Of a DNA stretch of 64,000 nt, positions 50,558 to 58,503 are shown piece by piece (the stretch's first letter is position 1; the number at the start of each line of letters is the position of its first letter). A model generated the notes under the pieces. It was not told the DNA's origin and did no database searches. It saw only the letters and a program-made list of their open reading frames with translations. The translations under genes were made by a program, and so were the position numbers. The stretch is from Luoshenia tenuis. Lineage in GTDB: Bacteria; Bacillota; Clostridia; Christensenellales; GCA-900066905. The stretch is from NCBI RefSeq assembly GCF_014384745.1, contig NZ_JACRSO010000006.1:1-64000 (forward strand). Reading direction: 5' to 3'.

Positions 50558-51697
50558 ATGACGGAAGAACAGATCGATGTACTGGTGATATATTCCAGCT
50601 TCGGTACCGGACATTTGCAGGTGGCCAGGACCGTAAAGGACTATTTGGCACGCCTGCATCCGGAGTGGAAGATCGAATGCGTCGACCAGTTGGACGTGAT
50701 CCGTTCACCGATCCAGAACATCGGGCGTAAGCTATATAACCGGATGGATCGGCTCTATCGGCCCTTATATGCCTTTGGTTACTACATTACCAAAAATGTG
50801 CCCATGGGGAACTGGACCAAAAAGGCCGGCAGGATATATGACGCCAAGATGTTTGGTGAATATATCGCCCGGCGCATGCCGCGGTTGATCGTTTCGGTAT
50901 TTCCGGCCGTCAATGGCGCCTGTGCGCTGCTTAAAAACCTGGGGATGAATATCCCTATTGCCTCCATTGTAACGGATGCGGCCGTGCACGCGGAGTGGCT
51001 CTATCGTGAGGTCAGCCTCTATTTCGTTATGGATGAGCAGACGCGCGAGGGATGCATCAAATATGGCATTGAGCCAGAGCGCATTTTTGCCACGGGTATC
51101 CCCACGCGCACCATTTTTGAAAAGCAGTACGACCGGGCTGAAACGCGGCGCAAATATGGCATGGACCCGGATCTACCGGCGCTGATGATCAGCGCCGGGG
51201 GGATGGGCTTTATCGATACCATGAAGACCATGGTGCGCCATGCGCAGGAGACGGAGCTGCCCATCCAGGTGGTGCTGATCACCGGGCGCAACCAAAAGGC
51301 CATGCAGATCATGAAAGAATACGCCAAGGAGGCCAAGATCAAGATCATTTTACCGGGATACGTAGAAAATATGGCGGAGATGATGCAGGCCTGCGATGCG
51401 ATTTTAACCAAGCCGGGCGGCCTGACCATGAGCGAGGTGCTGGTGTGCGGGCTGCCGATGATCGCCTACGACCCGGTGCCCGGGCAGGAAACGGCTAACC
51501 TGCGCTTTTTAACCCAGCACGGCGCGGCGCGGCATCTTAAATCCTGCAGCCAAATGAAGCAGATGCTGGAGGATGTGTTGTTTAACGAGGAAACGCGCAG
51601 GTCGATGCGGGAGGCCTGCCTGCGCATCAGCTGTCCTAAGGCGGGGCAGATCAGCGCCGAAAAGATGGCGGCGCTGGTAGAGGAGGTAGAGGAATGA
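50558..51697 (+). CDS. MGDG synthase/UgtP-like glycosyltransferase
   Basis: A 379-residue GT-B glycosyltransferase. The N-terminal acceptor domain (VIYSSFGTGHLQVARTVKDYL) is the MGDG-synthase signature (PF06925). The C-terminal donor domain has ISAGGMGFIDTM, LPGYVENMAEMMQACDAILTKPGGLTMSE and a GQE motif. Family members put galactose or glucose on diacylglycerol to make membrane glycolipids and lipoteichoic acid anchors. It overlaps the next start (ATGA), so the two are coupled. Confidence 0.85.
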   Translation: MTEEQIDVLVIYSSFGTGHLQVARTVKDYLARLHPEWKIECVDQLDVIRSPIQNIGRKLYNRMDRLYRPLYAFGYYITKNVPMGNWTKKAGRIYDAKMFGEYIARRMPRLIVSVFPAVNGACALLKNLGMNIPIASIVTDAAVHAEWLYREVSLYFVMDEQTREGCIKYGIEPERIFATGIPTRTIFEKQYDRAETRRKYGMDPDLPALMISAGGMGFIDTMKTMVRHAQETELPIQVVLITGRNQKAMQIMKEYAKEAKIKIILPGYVENMAEMMQACDAILTKPGGLTMSEVLVCGLPMIAYDPVPGQETANLRFLTQHGAARHLKSCSQMKQMLEDVLFNEETRRSMREACLRISCPKAGQISAEKMAALVEEVEE

Positions 51698-52224
51698 CCC
51701 TGATCTGGAACCTGGTGATCTGGGCCACTTTCGGTGCTGTCTGCGCCTTTATAGGCGCGGTGCTGCCGGAAAAGTGGTTCGATCACGACAGCCTGCTGGC
51801 GCCGCCCACTGCCAAGTGGGAACAGGGCGGCGGGATCTATTCCAGGGTCTTTCGCATTCACTACTGGAAGGATTTTATGCCGGACCTGGGGTCGATGATC
51901 AGCATTGTGATGCCCAAACAAAAGCTGGATACAGAGGTACGTCACCAGGAGGATGCGGATGAAAAGGCCTATCTGCGCCGCTTTGTCATTGAGACGCGCA
52001 GGGCTGAGGCCGTGCATTGGATCATATTGGTATCCGGCTTTTTTTACCGGATCTGGAATGACAGCTTGCTGATCAGCGGGATCATGAGCCTGCTCACCAT
52101 CGTGACCAACCTGCCCTTTATCATGATCCAGCGGTTCAACCGTCCGCGGCTGGTGCGGCTGATCAAGCTGACCGGCAGGCGAAAGACGAAAAAAAGGGAA
52201 GAGCCTACAGCGGTGGAAACCTAA
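51694..52224 (+). CDS. CrtO-like membrane acyltransferase (glycosyl-diaponeurosporenoate acyltransferase family)
   Basis: A 176-residue membrane protein with spans at ~1-22 and ~105-145. PEKWFDHDSLL and YSRVFRIHYWKDFMPDLG match the family named after staphylococcal CrtO, which acylates a glycosylated carotenoid. No carotenoid genes occur here, and its overlap with a glycolipid glycosyltransferase suggests it acylates another glycolipid. A terminator follows. Confidence 0.78.
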   Translation: MTLIWNLVIWATFGAVCAFIGAVLPEKWFDHDSLLAPPTAKWEQGGGIYSRVFRIHYWKDFMPDLGSMISIVMPKQKLDTEVRHQEDADEKAYLRRFVIETRRAEAVHWIILVSGFFYRIWNDSLLISGIMSLLTIVTNLPFIMIQRFNRPRLVRLIKLTGRRKTKKREEPTAVET

Positions 52225-52245
52225 GCGGCGCCGTAAACAGATACG

Positions 52246-52278
52246 AAAAAAGCATCCAAGCGCGCTTGGATGCTTTTT
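52246..52278. terminator. Bidirectional terminator
   Basis: AAAAAAGCATCCAAG-CGCG-CTTGGATGCTTTTT serves the CrtO-like gene (+) and the solute-binding protein gene (-). Confidence 0.93.
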
Positions 52279-52289
52279 ATATGGCTTTT

Positions 52290-53954
52290 TTATTCGACCG
52301 ATACGAACTTATAGTAATGGTATCCGGCGGGAGAGACGACTAAACCCTGCACGGCCGGGTCCACCAGTACCTGTTCATTATAAAAGAACAGCGGAGAAAT
52401 GGCCGCATCTTCCAGAAGGATGTTTTCCGCAGCATGATAGGCTTGCATTGCAGCCGCGGCATCCGCCGTTTCTTTTGCCGTGGCGATGGCGCTATCATAA
52501 TCGGCGTTAGACCATTTGGCGCTGTTATAAACGCTATCGGTCAAAAACAGGTCGAAGAATTCCGACGGCTGCCCATAGTCGCCAGCCCATCCGGTAAGGC
52601 AAACTTGGAAGGTGCCCTCTCTGCGGGCCTGAGAAAAGGCTTCCAGCGATTTTGGAACGAGGGCGACCTGAAGCCCCAGGTTATCTTCCCACATCGCCTG
52701 TACGGCCTGTAGAGCCGCAGGATTCATATCCTCAAGATAAATCAATTCGATCTCGGGCAGACCGTTTCCTTCCGGATATCCGGCTTGGGCTAAAAGCTGC
52801 TGCGCCTGCTGGATGGAGGCTTCGGCCTGTTCGCTGTCCACGGGAAATAGATCGCCGCCATCGCTGCGAAAATCGTTACCGCTGGCAAGGTCGCGGACCC
52901 CGGCAGGGATATAGCCTCCCGCGGGGGAGACTGCGCCAAACAGCGCATCGCTGCAGAGCTTCTCCCGGTCGATAGCCAGCGCAAGGGCCTTGCGCACCAG
53001 GGTGTTATCAAAGGGTGCGGCGCTGCAATTAAAGCTTAAAAACGCGGTGCTGATCTGCGGATAGCGCTGCAGCATACCCGCCTGTGCCAGCACGCCGGTT
53101 TTTTCGATGGGATAGAGGCGCGAGATAAGAATCTGCCGGCTGGTAAAAGCGGTCAAGGCCTGCTGATCATCGGTGATCATGGCAAAATCCAGCTTTTGGG
53201 GCAACACAGTTTCCGCGGCATAATACGCGCTGTTTTTAAGCAACACCAAAGAGCGATCCTTTTCCCAGGAATCAAGGACGAACGGCCCGTTGCATAGGAG
53301 GGATTCGCCCTCGCGTGCCCAACGATCGCCGCTGTCTACCATATCCTGCCGCAGCGGTAAAAAGAGGGGCAGGGCCACGACGGCGTCAAACCCGGCATAG
53401 GGCTGCTTTAATGTAACGACCAGCGTACGCTCGCCATCGGCCTGAACGCCAAGATCGGTGACGGGAAGGGTGCCGTCGTTGACTTCGGAACCGTTTTTGA
53501 TAAACTGGCGGATTAAATAGGCGTGCTGAGCCTGGGTCCCGGGGTCAGCGGCTCGCTGCCAGGCGTAAACGAAATCCTGCGCCGTGACGGGTGTGCCATC
53601 GGACCAGTTGGCCTCGCGCAGTGAAAACGTCCAGGTCAGCTGATCTTCGCTGATCGTCCAATCCTGTGCGATGCCCGGCACGATATCCCCCGCAGCGTCC
53701 ACGCTGGTCAGCCCTTCAAATAGCTGAAGGCAATAAATGGCATCGTTCTGGCTGCTTGCTTTGGCCGGGTCCAGCGTATCGGGCAGCGTGCCCAACGTCA
53801 GGGGTAAAACGCCGCTCTCCGGACCGGGCGTGGGCGAGGGGGAAGGGGCCTGGGCAGAGGTGGAAGGCGTTGCCTGCTGTGGGGCGCACCCACACACCAG
53901 CAAGAGGGCACAGGTCATGACCAGCGCCATCCGTTTCCATATAGCCTTGGGCAT
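52290..53954 (-). CDS. Peptide ABC transporter solute-binding lipoprotein (SBP_bac_5, second copy)
   Basis: A 554-residue lipoprotein with lipobox VCGC (near residue 23) and a Pro/Ser linker. The SBP_bac_5 fold follows: SGVLPLTLGTLPDTLDPAKA, IAQDWTISEDQLTWTFSLRE, and LALAIDREKLCSDALFGAV with AGGYIPAGVRDLA, similar to OppA. It is not closely similar to the protein at 48010-49671. No permease genes adjoin it. The ATG at 53954 is taken; AAAGGA and AAGGAG lie upstream. Confidence 0.85.
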   Translation of the reverse strand: MPKAIWKRMALVMTCALLLVCGCAPQQATPSTSAQAPSPSPTPGPESGVLPLTLGTLPDTLDPAKASSQNDAIYCLQLFEGLTSVDAAGDIVPGIAQDWTISEDQLTWTFSLREANWSDGTPVTAQDFVYAWQRAADPGTQAQHAYLIRQFIKNGSEVNDGTLPVTDLGVQADGERTLVVTLKQPYAGFDAVVALPLFLPLRQDMVDSGDRWAREGESLLCNGPFVLDSWEKDRSLVLLKNSAYYAAETVLPQKLDFAMITDDQQALTAFTSRQILISRLYPIEKTGVLAQAGMLQRYPQISTAFLSFNCSAAPFDNTLVRKALALAIDREKLCSDALFGAVSPAGGYIPAGVRDLASGNDFRSDGGDLFPVDSEQAEASIQQAQQLLAQAGYPEGNGLPEIELIYLEDMNPAALQAVQAMWEDNLGLQVALVPKSLEAFSQARREGTFQVCLTGWAGDYGQPSEFFDLFLTDSVYNSAKWSNADYDSAIATAKETADAAAAMQAYHAAENILLEDAAISPLFFYNEQVLVDPAVQGLVVSPAGYHYYKFVSVE

Positions 53955-54079
53955 AAAAAAGTTACATCCTTTCTCCTTCAATGCGGGCGTGGCGGCAGAT
54001 GATAAAATCTTACGGGCGCCATTACCCTATACATCAGCATATCCAGTCACAGGCAGATTTATCCAACTGGATATGCGTT

Positions 54080-54502
54080 TTATTTGTCTAAAGCCGCGAT
54101 CATCTGCCGCAGGCAGGCCATCGCCTGGTCGATCGCCTCAGGCAATGGAGGCGGGGTAAGGCCGGCGATGATCACATGGCAGCGGTTGACCGGCACCAAG
54201 ATCTTTTGTGCCGGGCTCTCCGCTACGGCGCAGGCGATTCTGGGTGTCAGCTCGCCTAACAGCGCGTTGGCCAAAATGATACCGATAGGGCCCAGAATTA
54301 TATCCACTTTTCCTGCGTTAAACAGGATAGGGTTTTCGCCAGTCGCCCCTTCGTCTGCGCCGGCGCGCAACATGGCTGCGGTGGCTGTGGCGTTGGTGCC
54401 CAGCGCAAGGAGGTGCACCGAGTCACCCCATTCTTTACGGATTGCGGTAACCAGCGCACGGCCCACGCCGCCGCCCTGTCCGTCGATAATTGCAATATCC
54501 AT
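54080..54502 (-). CDS. DUF3842 family protein
   Basis: A 140-residue protein with an N-terminal Rossmann-like motif (MDIAIIDGQGGGVGRALV) and ALGTNATATAAMLRAGADEG, followed by ILGPIGIILANALLGELTP. This pattern is the DUF3842 family of Firmicutes; the fold suggests nucleotide binding but function is unknown. The ATG at 54502 follows AAGGGAG; the frame extends upstream without a better start. Confidence 0.82.
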   Translation of the reverse strand: MDIAIIDGQGGGVGRALVTAIRKEWGDSVHLLALGTNATATAAMLRAGADEGATGENPILFNAGKVDIILGPIGIILANALLGELTPRIACAVAESPAQKILVPVNRCHVIIAGLTPPPLPEAIDQAMACLRQMIAALDK

Positions 54503-54612
54503 AACTGCTCCCTTGTATTTTATATTGGTGTTGACCCTCCATATCATAGCAGATATTGGGTTTTTCTTCAAATATAGGGTGGTGTAGGCGCATCCACGGG
54601 CAGGCACACGAA

Positions 54613-54640
54613 AGCCCCGCAGGAATTTTCCTGCGGGGCT
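54613..54640 (-). terminator. Terminator of the 58138-54654 operon
   Basis: AGCCCCGCAGGAA and TTCCTGCGGGGCT form a 13-bp stem downstream of the RidA-like gene (minus strand, followed by TTTC). It separates that operon from DUF3842. Confidence 0.75.
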
Positions 54641-54653
54641 AAACCGGATGGGG

Positions 54654-55037
54654 TTATTCTGCGTCCAGCGCGGCGATCACTTCGATCTCCAACGGCGCAT
54701 CCATGGGCAGCCGGGCGACCTGAACGGCAGAGCGGGCGGGATAATCCGGCCCGAAATACTGCTGATAGATGGTATTTACCGCCGCAAAATCGTCCATATC
54801 GCGCATGTAAACGGTTACTTTTACGCAACGCTCCATACCGCTGCCCATTTCCTCTAACACCGTTGCGATGTTTTGCAGCGCCTGGCGCGCGGCCGCTTGC
54901 ACATCATCCGCCGCCAGCGTATCGGTAGCCGGATCGATGGGCAGCATGCCTGAAAGATAGGCCAACCCGCCGTGAATCATGGCGGTAGAATAAGGGCCGA
55001 TGGCTTTGGGCCCGCGGTTGGTCAAAAAAGCTTTCAT
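54654..55037 (-). CDS. RidA family protein
   Basis: A 127-residue RidA/YjgF protein, which hydrolyses reactive enamine/imine intermediates from PLP enzymes. Key features are GPYSTAMIHGGLAYLSGMLP, the arginine of VQVARLPMDAPLEIEVIA and the C-terminal ALDA. Its place as the last gene of an aldolase-kinase-MFS operon is unusual and hints at a sugar or amino-sugar pathway with a reactive intermediate. 12 bases separate it from the MFS gene. Confidence 0.9.
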   Translation of the reverse strand: MKAFLTNRGPKAIGPYSTAMIHGGLAYLSGMLPIDPATDTLAADDVQAAARQALQNIATVLEEMGSGMERCVKVTVYMRDMDDFAAVNTIYQQYFGPDYPARSAVQVARLPMDAPLEIEVIAALDAE

Positions 55038-55049
55038 AGCCGAATCCTC

Positions 55050-56318
55050 CTATAGTTCGCCGGCGCGCCGCAGCGTGGCTGGGTTAGGATGCTGCAGCCC
55101 CAGCATTTTGCCAATGGGGAAGGAGAGCAAGAAGAAGACCACCGCGACCAGCTGCACCACGCCGCCGAATACATAGAGCATGCGGATGCCCCAAAGGTCG
55201 ATGATCCAGCCGCTTACAGAGCTGCCGATCATGGCGCTGACGCCCGAGGCCGCCGCGCACAGCGTTTGGCCGGTGGCGTTGAGCTCCCGGGGAACGATGC
55301 TGAAAATGTAGCTGACCGTGCAGCTTAAATACAGGCCAAAGGCCATACCGTGCAGGCACTGAACCAAAATGATCTGGAACACGTTCTGCGCGAAGAAGTA
55401 AAGGAATTGCTCGATCATATAAAGCGCAGCGACTGTAAAGATGATCTTGATCAGGCTAAAGCGCTTGGCAAGCTTTGCCGAAAGGAAGAGCATGGGCACT
55501 TCCATCAGCGCCTTGACCGCTACCACCATGCCGATCTCCTCGGAGTGGGCGCCCACAGCCTCGACCAGTTTGGGGAGGAAGGAGGCGCCGAAGTTTACCG
55601 GCATGCTGATGCACATGTAAAAGAGCATGAAGGTGATAAAATAGTAATCTTTAAAAAGCCGGCCGATATGCAGGTTTTTAAGCGGTACGGACGCCTTTTT
55701 CTTATCGCTCTTGAGCATCAGGCACAGCACGATCATCACCGCGCCGAAGAATACAAAGCCGTAGAACGCGGTTTCATAGGGCGCGCCGCCTTGGTTGATC
55801 AGCCAATAATAAGAGAAAGAGGCGGCAGCAAAGCCGATAGACCCCCACAGGCGGATGGAACCGTAGTTTAGGCGCATGCCCTGCGCCTGGGATTCATTGG
55901 TGGTCTGGATCACCCAACTATCCACCAGGGCCGTCAGCGGCATGCGGAAAAAGGTCATCACCGCCATGACGGTGGCCATGGGAATATCGCCGTAAGCCAG
56001 CGGCAGGATGACCGACATCAAGCTGGCGCCGGCTACACAGATGATGAGCACTTTGCGGGTAGAACCCATCTTGTCGCTGACCACGCCCCAGATCGGCTGG
56101 CCGACGATGGTCATCAAGTTATTGAGCGCCAGCACGATACCGATGCCCACATTGCTCATACCCTTGGCGCTTAAATAAACGACGACAAAAGAGTTGGTCG
56201 CCATAGCGGCCCAGAAGAAAAACTCCAGGCTGCTGAAATACGCCAACAGTTTCCGGTGGGGGGGGATGATCCGCCCCCGCCGGTCCAATCTCACTTTTGA
56301 CTCGGTTAAATTATCCAT
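55050..56318 (-). CDS. MFS transporter
   Basis: A 422-residue permease with 12 predicted spans. LNNLMTIVGQPIWGVVSDKMGSTRK is the MFS loop 2-3 motif, and the overall pattern (LNYGSIRLWGSIGFA; GMAFGLYLSCTVSYIFSIVP) resembles the LacY/nucleoside-symporter group (MFS_1_like). Given the kinase and aldolase upstream in the same operon, it probably imports their sugar or glycoside. Its start lies 3 bases after the kinase stop. Confidence 0.85.
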   Translation of the reverse strand: MDNLTESKVRLDRRGRIIPPHRKLLAYFSSLEFFFWAAMATNSFVVVYLSAKGMSNVGIGIVLALNNLMTIVGQPIWGVVSDKMGSTRKVLIICVAGASLMSVILPLAYGDIPMATVMAVMTFFRMPLTALVDSWVIQTTNESQAQGMRLNYGSIRLWGSIGFAAASFSYYWLINQGGAPYETAFYGFVFFGAVMIVLCLMLKSDKKKASVPLKNLHIGRLFKDYYFITFMLFYMCISMPVNFGASFLPKLVEAVGAHSEEIGMVVAVKALMEVPMLFLSAKLAKRFSLIKIIFTVAALYMIEQFLYFFAQNVFQIILVQCLHGMAFGLYLSCTVSYIFSIVPRELNATGQTLCAAASGVSAMIGSSVSGWIIDLWGIRMLYVFGGVVQLVAVVFFLLSFPIGKMLGLQHPNPATLRRAGEL

Positions 56319-56321
56319 GGC

Positions 56322-57290
56322 TTACACGCCGATCCTCCTATAACGCTCCACGCGTTGGTCGATCTCGGAATAGTCGATCTCACCGGTCTCAATAAAACGC
56401 AGAGCCACCTCCCGGGTGGGGATAGCCGCACGGCCGCCCATGCGGGTGCACTTGATGGCGGAAACCGCGTTGCAGAACCGCGCGCGCTGGGGCGTGGTCC
56501 AATCCTCCTGGAGGGCGGCGTAGGCATACGCGCCGTGGTAAACGTCGCCAGCACCGGTAGTATCCACCGCCTCGACCGAGAAACCTTCCACCTCAAAATA
56601 GCTGTCGGTCTCGTCCACGCCGACAACGCCTTTCTCACCCAGGGTGAAAAGCACGACTTCAGGCCCTTCGGCCTTTAGTTTGCGGGCATTTTCTTCATAA
56701 CTACCCTGGCCTTGGAACTTGGACTCATAATAGAACTCCGAGGCGATGAAATAATCGATATAGTGGATCATCTCATCCAGCTCCGGCGTGTACTTATCCG
56801 CGTCGATCAGTACCTTTACGCCACTCTCCTTGGCCCATTTGGCCGCCTGGAAAGAGGCATCCGAGCAATCGCTGATGTGTAGGATCCTGGCAGAGGCAAT
56901 CAGCTCTTTGCTAAAGTCCGCCGGGGTGTACTTGCGGGCCGTACCGGGATAGTGGAAGATGGTGCGGCTGTGGGTCGCATCATCGCTCAGCACAACGGAG
57001 ATGGCGCTTTCCTTCCCCTCATCGATGATGATGTGGGAGGTATCGATGCCGTGATCCTTAAAATCCTGCAGCATAAATTTGCCGTTGGGACAATCGCCCA
57101 GAACGGTGATAAAGGCGCACTTGGCGCCCAGCCGCGCCGAAGCGACGATGCCGCTGGCCACCTTGCCGCCGCCCTGGGTAGAATACTGCAAGATGGGCGC
57201 GCCGGTGTTGACCGGGGGCATGGCAGGGATGCGGTTTAAAATATCCACGCAGGACAGGCTCATGCCGATAACGTCATATTTCTTTTCCAT
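56322..57290 (-). CDS. PfkB-family carbohydrate kinase (cluster 2)
   Basis: A 322-residue ribokinase-fold kinase with QGGGKVASGIVASARLGAKC (residues ~39-58) and DTTGAGDVYHGAY with catalytic D249. It shares the VSAIKCTRMGGRAA block and the ETGEI ending with the kinase at 29972-30925, so the two are paralogues. The start is 2 bases from the aldolase stop, showing tight coupling. Substrate unknown. Confidence 0.85.
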   Translation of the reverse strand: MEKKYDVIGMSLSCVDILNRIPAMPPVNTGAPILQYSTQGGGKVASGIVASARLGAKCAFITVLGDCPNGKFMLQDFKDHGIDTSHIIIDEGKESAISVVLSDDATHSRTIFHYPGTARKYTPADFSKELIASARILHISDCSDASFQAAKWAKESGVKVLIDADKYTPELDEMIHYIDYFIASEFYYESKFQGQGSYEENARKLKAEGPEVVLFTLGEKGVVGVDETDSYFEVEGFSVEAVDTTGAGDVYHGAYAYAALQEDWTTPQRARFCNAVSAIKCTRMGGRAAIPTREVALRFIETGEIDYSEIDQRVERYRRIGV

Positions 57291-57292
57291 AA

Positions 57293-58138
57293 TTACACAT
57301 CCGCCTTTAACAGATTGAATTTGCCGCGCAGGAACTCTTTAACAGAATCCTTGGACATCTGGCTGATCTCAAAGAGGCTGTCCTTATCCGGAGCCGCCGC
57401 AATGGAAGCGCTATAGCCTTTATACATGGCGCGGAAGTACTCGGTGGCGATGTTGACCTTGGCGATGCCACGGGTGATGGCCTGTTTGATCTGCTCATCC
57501 GGAATATCCGAACCGCCGTGCAGGACCAGCGGAATATCCACTGCATCGTTGATTTTGCTTAAAAGATCCAGCTGCAGGTTGGGGGTAGCCGCATAAGCGC
57601 CGTGGGCGTTGCCGATGGAAACGGCCAGCGCGTCTACATTCGTCAGCTCAATGAACTTGACGGCCTCATCAGGATCGGTAAACTTACCGCCGGTAGCAAA
57701 ATCGTCCAAATTGCTGCCGCTGCCCACGTGGCCCAGCTCGGCCTCGACTTCGCAGCCCAGCGCATGCGCCGCGCGGCTGACCGCGGCGGTCAACGCCACG
57801 TTTTCATCAAAGCTCAGCGAAGAGCCATCGATCATGACAGAGGGGAAGCCGGCCGCAAGGCCCGCAAAGGCGATCTCATAGGTGGCGCTGTGGTCTAAGT
57901 GAACGCATACCGGCACGCTGGCGTGGGCTGCCAGCTCCTTGGCCGCGTCGCACATTACTTTGAGGGGAATGTAAAAATCATACCCCGGATAAAGCTGCAC
58001 GATGACCGGGCGCTTTTCCTCCTCGGCCACCTCGATCGCCCAGGCGATGGTTTCATAATTATAGGTGTTAAATGCCGGCACGCAATAGCGGCCCTCCTGC
58101 GCCATCTTAAGTACTGTGCTGTACTTCTCCAATGCCAT
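57293..58138 (-). CDS. Class II ketose-bisphosphate aldolase family protein (cluster 2)
   Basis: A 281-residue zinc aldolase of the FbaA/GatY/KbaY family. Catalytic D82, zinc ligand H83 (HLDHS), E134, H179 (GNAHGAY) and H207 (LHGG) are visible. It is nearer to GatY/KbaY (tagatose-bisphosphate) and FbaA types than the cluster 1 enzyme. The ATG at 58138 (MALEKYST) has AAAGGA upstream; an extended start at 58237 would translate the leader. It opens the aldolase-kinase-MFS-RidA operon. Confidence 0.85.
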   Translation of the reverse strand: MALEKYSTVLKMAQEGRYCVPAFNTYNYETIAWAIEVAEEEKRPVIVQLYPGYDFYIPLKVMCDAAKELAAHASVPVCVHLDHSATYEIAFAGLAAGFPSVMIDGSSLSFDENVALTAAVSRAAHALGCEVEAELGHVGSGSNLDDFATGGKFTDPDEAVKFIELTNVDALAVSIGNAHGAYAATPNLQLDLLSKINDAVDIPLVLHGGSDIPDEQIKQAITRGIAKVNIATEYFRAMYKGYSASIAAAPDKDSLFEISQMSKDSVKEFLRGKFNLLKADV

Positions 58139-58210
58139 AACGAATTCCCATCCTTTCAAATATAAATCTGATAACTGGATTTTATGCAGGCCTACACGCA
58201 CAGCGAGGCC

Positions 58211-58227
58211 CCTTACAGTGAGTAAGG
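58211..58227 (-). promoter_or_regulatory. Leader hairpin of the cluster 2 operon
   Basis: CCTTAC-AGTGA-GTAAGG between the predicted start point and the aldolase start. Small; function unknown. Confidence 0.35.
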
Positions 58228-58267
58228 AACCAAGCACGGTTTATAAACTTGCACAAAATACAATCCT

Positions 58268-58296
58268 ATCATAAATCGTTTTTGCGGCTGCGTCAA
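58268..58296 (-). promoter_or_regulatory. Promoter of the cluster 2 aldolase operon
   Basis: On the minus strand TTGACG (58296-58291) and TATGAT (58273-58268) with a 17-bp spacer; the leader would be about 120 bases. The gene-free stretch 58139-58503 otherwise holds this leader and the GH5 promoter. Confidence 0.7.
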
Positions 58297-58424
58297 TTAC
58301 AAAGCTGCGATTTAATGCCCCACAAAGGCGGATTTGGACGAAAGTTAGCCAATAGACCAGTATTTATGAATATATTTAGGAAGGCTTTTCCCGGTTTTGT
58401 CCATTTAGAAGAGCGGCATTGGCA

Positions 58425-58453
58425 TTGCCGGCCTATTATAGGCGTGGTATGCT
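58425..58453 (+). promoter_or_regulatory. Possible promoter of the GH5 gene
   Basis: TTGCCG (58425-58430) and TATGCT (58448-58453) with a 17-bp spacer, about 50 bases before the gene. Confidence 0.5.
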
Positions 58454-58503
58454 GAGAATGATAAGATGGATGCCGCCACAGGCGGCAAGGGGGAGGTAAA
58501 ATC

